Shown in pieces: positions 53,350 to 63,193 of a stretch of 64,000 bases of DNA. How positions within the stretch are numbered: position 1 is the first letter of the stretch; each line of letters opens with the position of its first letter. The stretch is from Candolleomyces eurysporus (Eukaryota > Basidiomycota > Agaricomycetes > Agaricales > Psathyrellaceae). The notes below the pieces were generated by a model. It saw nothing but the letters and a program-made list of their open reading frames with translations, did no database searches and had not been told where the DNA came from. The position numbers and the translations under genes were made by a program. The stretch lies in contig JANBPK010001050.1 of NCBI GenBank assembly GCA_027579435.1, forward strand, positions 1 to 64,000. The letters are read 5' to 3'.

Positions 53350-53970
53350 CAACAAGGAATAAGGGAGAGATTAGCGGTGAGGCAATAGTAGAAGAGTAGA
53401 GAACACAGATAGAAAATCTGCAATTCGAGAAAGTGGAGGAGGCGAAAGAGAGAGGTCTGTTTGCCAATTCAGATGCTGTTTTTGCTCTGAGGTTTGGGAG
53501 CTGAACCATGCTGAGTTATATATTGTTTCTGTTTGTCTAAATTAATTATTAATAAATATCCAAGTCCTTTTTGGAGAACACAGATTCAATGGGAACAGGG
53601 ATTTTGCCTGCTAGTCGGCAGTCGGTGACTTCCCTGTAGGCGTTGCGCGCCTACTTAGCCGACAGCCCACTTAGCCGACGGCAAAAGCTACCAAAGAGGG
53701 GTGACCCTGCATATTGACATCCAAATCAGAATGTTGAAAGACACCGATACTTTCATTCAATACCGATGCCCGACGACGAAACAAGTGAACCAGGACCCTC
53801 TAGCGAAGCAAGCTGTGTACGACATTGGTTTACCAGAGGATTGAGTGCTGGTTTGATAGGTTTGGGGAACCGAATGACCGAGCATTGAGAATACCGAGGG
53901 AGAGTAGATATAAGAGAGACAATTGCTGGCGCTGTGAAGGGAGATGCAAAGTTGCGCATAAGTCCAAGCG
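53350..53970. other. Divergent promoter region with hairpin
   Basis: Contains a perfect 7-bp inverted repeat GTAGGCG (53636-53642) and CGCCTAC (53648-53654), followed by two direct copies of CTTAGCCGAC (53654-53663 and 53670-53679), with the reverse word GTCGGC upstream (near 53614). An ATG at 53765 (MPDDETSEPGPSSEASC) could be the true start of the next gene through a first intron that I could not define. Confidence 0.45.
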
Positions 53971-55219
53971 ATGGACGAGTTTTACAACAGGTGCAACGCT
54001 GGTAAGACTCAGTATGACATTTATTTCAGAAGCACAGCAATGACGACAGATTCTTTTGCAGGAGAGATGCTAGGACGGATCATTGAGGGCAGAGATCCAG
54101 TTGCTGCAGCCACGGTGAGAGACCTTCACCTAGCTACGTCCGAGGTGAGAGGTTACATCAACGAATGCTACGCTGTTGTTAAGGCTGGGGGTATGGACCA
54201 GATTGGACGGTACACAGTTCACTCATTCAACCAGCCAAGAGCGTGGCGGCTGTGTTTTGACGGAGGGTCAGGCGAAGGGCTGGAGGAAGCCTGCTTTCGA
54301 GTCCAGGGTGTGCTCTGTGGGAAAGATCTGCCCCCAGTCATATTAAATGGGTGAGTAAAATTGGCCAACCGTGAAGAAAGGAGATTGAATGCTGCGCAGA
54401 AACAGGTTGAACCGTCTCAGGGCTCGCAAGTTCATCCGACAGAGCGTGAAGGTTACCGGCTTCGGGAATGAAGACATGCTGCAATGTATCAAGCAAATAG
54501 AAGCCATATATCTGAAGATGTCCAACCAGTTCAAAGAAGGCTCGCTCGAACCCTGGCAGCCATCTATTTTCGAGGAAAACGCGGCCTTAGAGGCCAACAC
54601 GAGGTACTTTACACCGGCTAGCCACAGCACTGCTGGAGACGCCGTTGATTTTGCTCCACATGTGGACCCCGACGGGCGACTGAAGGATTTGATGGAGACT
54701 GAATACGTCCACACCACTGATAACAGGGTCGACTACATGGAGCTGGTCACTAGTACAGATGGCACAAGAACGTAAGTATTAATTATTGAAACTGGCTTTC
54801 TAGCTTACTCAAAAGCGATGACAATGCAGGTACAAGCCCATAGATCCGGTCGCTTTCAAGCACGGAGACATTGTGGAAGCAACTGTCTCATTTGCAGCCA
54901 TCCCAACAAAGAACAACGCCGCAAAGATGCATGTGCTTCTCCGCGCCCTTGTTCTGCTCGATCAGACAGAACGCAATGTAAGATTTATTTTTCTTCTTGT
55001 TACTTTCTGCTGTCAACTCTCATAAATTCCTGAACTTGGTAGGCCGCTGCTATTCTCAGGATGCGACAGAGATACAAGACGATCAATTTTGGTGCTACGT
55101 TGAGAAGCGTGGCTCAGCCTGTTCTTAAGCGCAAGGTAGCATATTACAACAAAGAAACAGACACCGAGGAGACGAATCGGAGACTGAGTAGGATGAGGGT
55201 TGACTCAGATTCGGATTAG
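53971..55219 (+). CDS. Hypothetical protein, 5' end uncertain
   Basis: Unrecognised family. The open part begins at or before the ATG at 53971 (DEFYNRCNAG). The exons run to about 54351, then 54400-54771, 54830-54977 and 55042-55219, joined by good GTGAGT/GTAAGT donors and CAG/TAG acceptors in one frame. Features: TSEVRGYINECYAVVKAGG, YTVHSFNQPRAWRLCFDGG, LEEACFRVQGVLCGKDLPPV, RLRARKFIRQSVKVTG, FKHGDIVEATVSFAAIPT, then a basic C-terminus and acidic DSDSD end with TAG at 55217. A probable stop upstream in this frame means the N-terminus must come from an earlier exon, possibly starting at 53765. The FKxGDIVE...VSF segment is shared with other anonymous basidiomycete proteins I have seen. It is divergently paired with the gene at 51260-53349. 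Confidence 0.55.
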
Positions 55220-56446
55220 TTTGAACGCCGGGGAAGGTATCACAAACCAGAGGGTTGGTACATTTCCCAATACATTCGTAATCACATAGATGGACAAGAC
55301 ACCTTTTTTACTTAAATTACTAGATCATTGATGGTTAATGTTGCGTGCTTCCAGAGTGTGCGGAAGGAGAACTGAATTAACATGTCAGCAGCTTGCAGTT
55401 TACAATCTGAATGGTATAGGTCAGTGTGCCTAGGACTGTGGAGCATGTTCGACGCTTGGACTGCGGGAGCCTGATGAATCAAGATTCAAGCGAGAGTAAC
55501 GGAGTCAGGAAAATAAGGAACGAGCTAGAGCTAATCAAGGAAATGAACCATTGCGTAACACCGTGGAACATTCGACATGGAAGGATGGCAGAACAAGATG
55601 GAATGGGGAAATGGGGGCCCACAAACCTGCACAAGGCTAGTGGAGCGCATTGGGGCCGACCCTACCAATAGATGCTGCCAGCCGCAAGACGGGATACCGT
55701 AAGATCGAGCACATTCAGGGCAAAGAAAGTAATATCTTTGTACAGGATGAAGGGTTTTTGGGGGTGGGCCCGAGAAGGCAGAAAGATTGAGACAGACGCA
55801 GATTCAGAATCTAGGATGCAAAGAATCTGAGATTGGGAAGTTATATTGAGATGTAAAACTAGGACGTAATACTGAACAGGGACACCAAATGCTGGTGGGT
55901 TAAACTAGAGCTAGAACGTAGAGAATCTAAGATTGAGAAGCACCATTCAGATGTAAAACTAGGACGTAATACTGAACAGGGTCACCAAAAGAAGAATGGG
56001 GTAAATATAGCAACAAGGGTCAAAGTGAGAACGTAATAAGGGTTGAAATCAGAACGTAACGAGGATTAAAACTAGAACGTAATACTGAACAGAGGCACCG
56101 AAAGGTACAAAGGGATCAGGGTCAAAGAACCAGAATCTAAGAGCCAATTAGAAATCGACAACGGTTCTAGAATTACGACAAAAAAGCTAAGGGTTGACCA
56201 AGGGAAGCTCCTAGTACCATTATACATCGTACACGAACCGAAGTCAGACTGGGTACAAGCGAAAGAGGGGGGAAACAGCAAAGCTGTTAGTTGAGAGTTG
56301 CGCCAAGAAAACCAAATCACAAAGGACAAACAACAGAAGATATATACAACGAAAAGGCAACAAAAAAACAACAAAAAAACGACAGGAGCCCATGGGTTTA
56401 TAGCTAGCAACTATAATGATCTTTAGTCTGCTGATAGCAAAGAATG
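55220..56446. other. Intergenic with tandem repeat
   Basis: Purine-rich on the plus strand and poor in open frames. It contains the three-copy repeat listed at 55855-56099. No gene. Confidence 0.45.
55855..56099. repeat. Imperfect tandem repeat, about 100-bp period
   Basis: The block AAAACTAGRACGTAATACTG, followed by AACAGRGNCACC, occurs at 55855, 55955 and 56068. The intervening sequence shares AGAATCTAAGATTG and AGAACGTAA words. The function is unknown. Confidence 0.75.
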
Positions 56447-57526
56447 TCAGCCTCTGACGAGCCAAGGAAAAGAACATAACTCACTGATAAACAAGTCTGA
56501 CGTGATATAGACGCCGGTATGGTTCACTGGCTGATCCGGATATGGCATGTTTCCAATGCAGGATGCGCAGCATCGCAGCCTCCAAATGCAGAGAGTTGTT
56601 TTTAGGGGGATAGGTTGTGGGATGAGAATGCGGTTTCTATGTCGTGGGCGGTAGGGACGCAATTCAGGATGTTCCATGGTACATCCAAGAGAGAGACCAC
56701 GGTGGTCGAGCTGATGACGAAGGCGGAGAGGACAGTAGCCGTTGTGTTCGCACAGATGGAAACGATACTCCGGCCAGTCAGTAAGGCGTACTTTCAAATC
56801 AAAGGTGGGCAAGAGAGAGCGCAGGACAGGTGGGATGGTAACAGCCGACGGAGGGCGAGGGAAGGGAAGGTTAATCAAACCACGACGGCGACCGGTAAGG
56901 TATGGGTAGAGGACGTGGAGGTTGATGCCGTCGGTATAGATCATCAACAAAGTCGTGGGATACTCAGTGATGGAAAGGAACCCGGTAAGCTCGGACTTGG
57001 AAACGAAAACGATGATTTCTTTGAGAATGCCGTGTACGAGCTTCGTAAGGCGCATAATGCGTCTTAAAGTCTGACCAAAACCTGGATATTCCAGATACTG
57101 AGTTGCAAAGTAATCCACCCCCCACTGGCCGTCGTGAAGCTCATCAGAGCCATATCCAGTGGAATGAAGGTGATCCACCAGCGCCGCAAGGACCATAGGC
57201 CTGTTGTGGACATGAAGTTCCAGTCGGTGGGGGCAAGGTGAAGCGACATTGGGGAAAAGGATAGGGAGGAGAGTCGGACCAGCACAATAAACTCCATGGC
57301 GGCGGAAAAGGCGAAGGAATTCCTGGCTGTCTTCTATCCCAAAGCTTTTGAGCATGTTGGACAACCGACCATGCAAAACATAGATCGCGAGTGCCCTAAA
57401 TTTTGAACAGAGGCGTGAGAGTCGGTAGAGCTCGAGAGGATCAGCAACACTGCCAATGATACCCTCGACGATCTCAAGAGGAATATCTGTATATGACATG
57501 AACGTCGGATTAACTGAGCTAGCCAT
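56447..57526 (-). CDS. F-box-like protein
   Basis: An intronless 359-aa reading frame from ATG 57526 (MASSVNPTF). The frame stays open to 57829, but the upstream part looks like untranslated leader. Near the start, TDIPLEIVEGIIGSVADPLELYRLSRLCSKFRALA is split by eye into the helix pattern of an F-box (IPxEI.exIi..v.dp..l..l..vc..fr.la). F-box proteins recruit substrates to SCF ubiquitin ligases through Skp1. The remainder (GVYCAGPTLLPILFPNV, RMTKLVHGILKEIIVF-like, LHVLYPYLTGRRRG) has no recognised substrate domain. Families of this type are highly expanded in agaricomycetes. Confidence 0.55.
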   Translation of the reverse strand: MASSVNPTFMSYTDIPLEIVEGIIGSVADPLELYRLSRLCSKFRALAIYVLHGRLSNMLKSFGIEDSQEFLRLFRRHGVYCAGPTLLPILFPNVASPCPHRLELHVHNRPMVLAALVDHLHSTGYGSDELHDGQWGVDYFATQYLEYPGFGQTLRRIMRLTKLVHGILKEIIVFVSKSELTGFLSITEYPTTLLMIYTDGINLHVLYPYLTGRRRGLINLPFPRPPSAVTIPPVLRSLLPTFDLKVRLTDWPEYRFHLCEHNGYCPLRLRHQLDHRGLSLGCTMEHPELRPYRPRHRNRILIPQPIPLKTTLCIWRLRCCASCIGNMPYPDQPVNHTGVYITSDLFISELCSFPWLVRG

Positions 57527-58289
57527 AAGTCTCCAATTGCACATTTTGTGGGCTGCAAAAATACGCACGATGGGTCTCGTCGCATTGGGCGCATGGCTGC
57601 ACAGCGAGAAGAGGACCTCCTCCTGGAGCCAGGTTGACTGGCGCCGTTGGGAGAGATCCAAGAATATTGTTGGTAGAAGACATGCAGGGGAGCTAAGTGG
57701 AAAAGTTCTGGACAAAGGAGAACGAGCACGACGAGGAAGCAGAGCAGGCCCGAGCAGGGTCAAGAAACGGTGCCAATGAGACTTGAGGTATCTAGACCAA
57801 AGTCGTAAATGGAAATAAATTGGACACAAAAAGGAAAGAGCTGAATCCGCTCACAAACATGCCTTATGGAGATCTAAAATCCAATAATATTGACGTACGT
57901 ACACAGATCTGAGATATACAGCAAATAGGCGCTTGAGATCGGATAAAGCATAAACGGGACGCATACCTTAGCGAGCTGAACCAGGCTCACCCTCAAACCA
58001 AGTGCAACGTGCACAGAGCACGCGAGTAGAAAATGCGTAATTCGATACGCGACGAGATGGGCCTTGAAGCTGGACAAGATGACAGGAGGCCACGCGCATG
58101 CGACCTGTGAGAAGCACAAAGAATCGGAAAAGAAAAAAGAATTCGGCATAGTTGAAAACAGAAGTGGGACAGGAAAGACATATATAAGGGAAAGGAGGAA
58201 AAGTAACAAGTATCAGCGCCAGCCTCTGCCTACTTCCAGCCCTGATACCTCTCACCTGCTGCTACCACCACGTTCGTCGACCAGGAAGC
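57527..58289. other. Divergent intergenic region
   Basis: Between the F-box-like gene and the nucleotidyltransferase-like gene. The minus-strand frames at 57874-58255 are Leu/Ser/Phe-rich with no support. A TATATAA lies at 58180-58187. Confidence 0.35.
58180..58187 (+). promoter_or_regulatory. TATA-like box of the gene at 58290
   Basis: ATATATAA lies about 100 bp upstream of the ATG at 58290. Confidence 0.4.
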
Positions 58290-60208
58290 ATGAACCAACA
58301 ATACGGCAAACGACCCAGACGATCTGGAGGATCGGCGACAGGAGAATTGTCCCCCACCGCAGCATGGCGAGAGAGCAAGAGACCTCGCATCTTGTCCAAG
58401 GTTCATACCACTCTCCAGGGCGTGAGCGACCCGACTGTCAAGAGCGCTTGCCGCAACAAGCTGAGCAGAGAGGAAAAGGGTAAGAGTTTGACTGATTTCA
58501 TGGATGAGGCAGACGTACTGACATGGTGAATACACAGCCGTTCTTGAGGAGCTTGCTACAGCACTGAGCCCTCGAGGCAGTCGGTACCCCAACATTGGCA
58601 AGGGTATGCCCAGTCAGCCCTTTGAGCCTCCCACACTGGGTGAGCAAACACAGTCGTAAACGACCCCATACTAACATCGTCACAGTTTTCGAAAGGGTAC
58701 CTACTGTCAGCCATATAATCGAAGCTCTCAACAAAGGTAAGCAACCTGCTGGGCAACAGAGTAGACGGAAACTCACCGAAAAACAAACCAGAAATCATGG
58801 TGCCAGACACGGACGACGAGGACGATATACAGGGCGAGGTACTATGCCTCCCTTCAACGTCCAACACAGGGCATACAAAGAAAGCTAGCAACAAAGGTAA
58901 GCAACCCACCGGGCAATGGAGTAGACAGAAACTCACCAAAAATAAAATCAGAAATCATGATGCCGGATACGGACGACGAGGACAATATACAGGATGATGT
59001 ACCTTGCCTCCCTTCAACGTCAGACACAGGGGACGACCAACCATTCTATGAAAGCGATGACGAAGACGACTCGGATTGCACCACCGATGACGATGTGTCT
59101 GGCACTGGCAGCAGTGACCTGTACTCTGTTGTGACCGAGAGTCTGGGGTATATAACCTCTGAAGATGGAAGCCTGCTCGGTGACGTCGTGAACGACGCAA
59201 TACTTGAAGCATCACTGGAAGACCTGAAAATAACAGATTATAACGATCTCCTTTCGATGGACAGGACGATGAAGAGAAACCTTCTGCAAAACGTCGACCT
59301 GGCAATCCTTCGACGACTTCGGCTCAAAAAGCTGATAGACGAGATCGACATCAGCACGGTCCTGCTAGATAGGCTCGACCAGGACCTACGCCGACTGACG
59401 CTCAATGCCACCTCCGTCCTTCGCATGATGGAACTCACCGACACTGTCATTTCCGGATCGTTCGTCCATCCTGTGATAAGTAGGGGCACCCTCGTTCCAA
59501 ACGACCTCGATCTATTCACCACCCTCAGAACCTTCGGCATGGTGTTGTCATACTTCAGGAAAAAAGGGTACGCCGACTGCAAGGAAGTGTACCCGCAGGG
59601 GTCTCGAAGACCGGCATACAGGTCGAATCTGAAGGATATCAGCTTCATATTCGAGCTAAGGAACAAAAAGGCGTACAAAATCAACGTTATCGTTTCCAAG
59701 GGCCGACCCCTCCTTCCTATCTTGCAGTTCCATTCAACTCCGGTCATGAACTACATAGCTTACCATGGCCTCGTCTGTCTGTACGACATTACCATCTATC
59801 AACTTGGGATCAACAACTATGTCGACCCCCCCTGCTCGAGTCCAGCAATGCATCGTCAAGTATGAACGTCGCGGATTCGAGATATGGGACCGATTCGAGG
59901 AGGAACATACCTGCAAGATAGATGGCTGCTGCGCGCAAACCATTCGAAGCCTTTTTGATCGAGACGTGGTCCATTTTCGATTCCCGGACTCGGCGGAGAT
60001 TCCGCATGGGGAACTCCGAAAGAGTGAGGCAGAGGTGGCGGTATGGAGACTGGCAACTGGCGCAATGTGCAAAGCGACCACCAATGACGACGCCGGGTTC
60101 GTTATATGCGACTCCGAGTACACCGGTAAGGCCCTATTCAAGGTACAAAGTACGACGACTGACCATTCGATTCTCCAGTTCTCCGGCGCTAAATGCTCAG
60201 CTTGCTGA
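58290..60208 (+). CDS. Nucleotidyltransferase-like protein with duplicated exon
   Basis: Start MNQQYGKRPRRSGG. Exon 1 (58290-58479) is basic; exon 2 carries VLEELATALSPRGSRYP; a short exon with VFERVPTVSHIIEALNK follows. Two near-identical acidic exons (PDTDDEDDIQ and PDTDDEDNIQ) then lead into a long last exon. The last exon contains VISGSFVHPVISRGTLVPND, directly followed by LDLF. That has the GS and DxD pattern of the Pol-beta nucleotidyltransferase fold, followed by YKINVIVSKG, LQFHSTPVMNYIAYHGLV and, after a frame change, VQQCIVKYERRGFEIW and CKIDGCC. The frame change lies in a C7 run (59826-59832); six Cs give one protein to the TGA at 60206. I know similar anonymous agaricomycete proteins but no proven substrate, and the catalytic metal site is inferred. 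Confidence 0.6.
58731..59030 (+). repeat. Tandem duplication of an intron plus exon, 160-bp period
   Basis: ACAAAGGTAAGCAACC starts at 58731 and again at 58891. Each unit holds an intron of about 55 nt ending in CAG and an exon beginning AAATCATGxTGCC, with TGCCTCCCTTCAACGTC near its end. The copies are about 88 percent identical by eye. Confidence 0.85.
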
Positions 60209-60835
60209 TCCAGACGGTCGCCCTCCGCAGGTTGTTTTCTTGTACCCACTTATTCTATGGCCTTTCCACATTCAGACCTACCTATTAAAGAGATATTCGC
60301 TTACTCCAAGCGCGTGCATAGATATTGTAGCAAGGTAGTAATGATGACAGTTCTGTTTAGATCAGGACCGAGATCTGGAAAAATCGTTGCGTAGTGACGT
60401 CACACGATGGCGGGGCCGTCTCTGACGCGCCATCAATAGCCTGAGGAGGTGACGGGCGGCGGGACTGCGAAACCGACGACCCGAATATTGTCAAGGCGGT
60501 GTAGCAAAACACCGCCATAGCACAGCATTCGGTCCTGAATGTACATATCAAGAACAAAGGACGGCAATGACCGAATGACGAGGGCCAAAAGCCTCCGGTT
60601 CGGTATCAATGGACACCGAATATAGCAGTCTGGTCCGAAGACCGTATAACTGGGCCGGAGCAATTGCCCGTTGGGGCGGGGTAGACACTTGGCAGTCTTG
60701 GCTTCAGGGTCCGTACAGACGAAAAGAACGAGCTTTCCTTACGTAAAGACTCGTAATCATCAGTGATCACAAAGATCAGCCTTTCGGGCGCATGAGTCCA
60801 TCGATAAAGAGTCCCTTCGACCTCTTCTGTCCCAC
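60209..60835. other. Intergenic, no gene supported
   Basis: Short frames only. It contains the leader of the F-box/LRR-like gene. Confidence 0.4.
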
Positions 60836-62586
60836 ATGTGCGATTCCTACATCACCGAGCCTCCTGTCGTCCCTCTTCGATTGTCGCCCGTCAAAGATGT
60901 CCTCAGCGACTCGAGAACATTGTCAAACATCTTTAGACATATCATTCCGCTCGATCGCGATACAGACCGGAGGGACATCGCTGAAGGAAGGCGACAATTA
61001 TTGTCCATTGCATTGGTATCTACGACCTTCTGCGATCCTGCTTTAGACTGCTTGTGGGAGTGTATTGGGTCCCTTGTGCCCTTGATTCTCCTCATACCCT
61101 CAATCAGCTCCTTTGGGGGCGTTTATGTGAGTGTTGCAATTCATTAATCGTGAACCAACTGTAATTCTGGTCAAATCGAGAAAAGAACACTAGCCGTATC
61201 CCAAAACTTGAACTGTCTTTCCACAAATATGCAAGTCGTGTTCGCACGCTCGAGGTCTCGGGAAGAATGGGAACGATAGAATCGTCCACCCTTGTCGATC
61301 CCATGGTATACCTTCTCCTTCATCAGCAACTGGGCGGTTTTCCACTCCTTCCATCGCTGGAACGTATCAAACTCATGACGATCACACCAACTTTCCCTCC
61401 AAACCTATTGTTCCCACTCCTCCTCCCCTGCTCGTCCTTCCACACCCTTCATATTGAAGGACCTCCGTTGGAAGAGGCATGGTCCCATCAGATTGGGCTG
61501 CCCTTTGTAGCTTCGCGGGTCAGCTCACTCAAGCATCTCGTTTTGCGGCATGATACAGCATCTATCCCCCTACAGAAGTTCTGGGAGACGATACTTCAGC
61601 TCTCGAAGTTGGAAACCTTAACCCTGTTGCTTCCACAGAGTCGTGCAGCTAGTTTACCAGGAGGCTTCATGCATGAGCTGGGGGGGCAAATGAACCGGCT
61701 TCTCAACTTGACTCTACATATTCAGATCGAAGGTCGCCTTGAAAAGGCGTTCGGGCCAACACTGTCCACATGGTCCGGGACCGACGATCAATTCACCGGG
61801 TTCAGCAAATCCTACTTTCGGGCACTCGACTGCCTTTCTTTCTTCAACACATATAAAAGTCCGAGGAACGTTTTCCTGACGCCCGGGTTGGTGCACAACC
61901 TATCCTCAATTATAGTGTTCACGACGACAAACACAGCTCCGGCCGACTTGTCGGAGCTAAGAAAGGTCCTCATGGTTTGTCCCTCGTTAAGGAGCCTTAC
62001 GATAAAAGGCGGGAATCCTGACACTGGAATTCATGTGTCGCACCTCCTACCATTCATCTCAGAACTTCGGCTGGATCAGCTCGTCCTCAACGTCCCGAAC
62101 CTCCTCAGTCGCTCGAAGGCCTTCGGATTGATTGCATTCTTGGAACCTGGACCCGCGCTAAACCAGCAAAAATACCATCATCCTTTACAAACTCTCCTCC
62201 TTCCAACGAATTGGACTGAAGGCACTCCGACTTTGCTTGAAGTCGCTCAAGTTGCAAAGATAACCCCGTTGCTGCGACGAATCGGTACCCCCATCGATTC
62301 CTCCCTCACTTCCAGCCCTGAAGGTTTAATGAAACTTGCGGCTTGGAGCCCGACACTCTCCAAGCCTAGCTCACTCATTCACCTAGAGGTTTGCGAAGTT
62401 CGGGATCCATCCAAACAGTTTTCGCCGCACGAATATCAAGCGATTGCCAAGTTCCTTGATATTTGCTTCCCCAACCTGGTGTCAATCAGTTTGCATCCTG
62501 ATTCTACTTGTGGTATTTATTGGACTTTTATTGAGCAATTGCGGATTGTGTACAAAGAGAACAGGTTAGCGTTATCCCATGTTTGA
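60836..62586 (+). CDS. F-box/LRR-like protein
   Basis: The first exon from ATG 60836 has an F-box-like region (LSNIFRHIIPLDRD, then LLSIALVSTTFCDPALDCLW). After an intron between about 61127 and 61180 a long exon encodes irregular leucine-rich segments: LPSLERIKLMTITPTFPPNL, SLKHLVLRHDT, KLETLTLLLPQ, LLNLTLHIQIEG, SLRSLTIKGG, LRLDQLVLNVPNL and SLIHLEVCEVRD, ending LALSHV with TGA at 62584. This is the common basidiomycete layout of a substrate adaptor for an SCF ubiquitin ligase. The exact splice pair is unresolved: the GTGAGT donor at 61127 with the TAG at 61193 is out of phase. It may use a GTGTTG donor with an upstream acceptor, or carry another homopolymer error. Confidence 0.65.
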
Positions 62587-63193
62587 TCAACATAATGAAC
62601 CAAGGATGCTCGTCGTAGTTATCGAATTCAAATTCTTTTTATAGTGTCGCAATCTGAGTCTCAAACACCACTTCGGTGTCAGAAAGTGATACCGAGAACT
62701 TCAAGCGAGAGTCATCTGGGAAAATGCTTAACGTTGCCGTGATCACTCAGAAAATTTGAATTATAGCGTGAGTGCCTCCCTGGAACACAGTTCCTGGCAC
62801 GTCGCCCAAGGACGTCGTTGATAGTCACTTCTTGCCCCCTCAGGCACAGCTCAGAGTCCCGGACGAAGAGATTCCTTGCTCTGACTGCTTGGTACTATTT
62901 ACTTCTGTACCTTTTACCAATCACCACCATGCAACACGGTCACAAACGTCATTGGCCATATGCATCATCACCCATCGTTCGACCGCCATCGATGTCGCCT
63001 CAAGGACCACATCTTAGCAATGGACACGAATCTCGACGTCCCGATGAGGAGAGATATATCTAATCTCTAAGTGAATTGTGTTCAGTCGAAATTCATCCAG
63101 GTGGTCACGCTGACGGAAAACACAGAAGCAATTTTTGCAGGATTCTTTACAATGCTATAGACTATTTACAGCATCGAGACTCGATAAACACGC
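62587..63193. other. Intergenic, no gene supported
   Basis: Convergent 3' ends of the F-box/LRR-like gene and nitrate reductase. There are short frames only. Confidence 0.4.

Noticed and set aside
60792..61046. Alternate plus-strand frame starting at ATG 60792
   Set aside because: It overlaps the F-box exon in another frame and lacks a partner exon leading to the LRR-like part.
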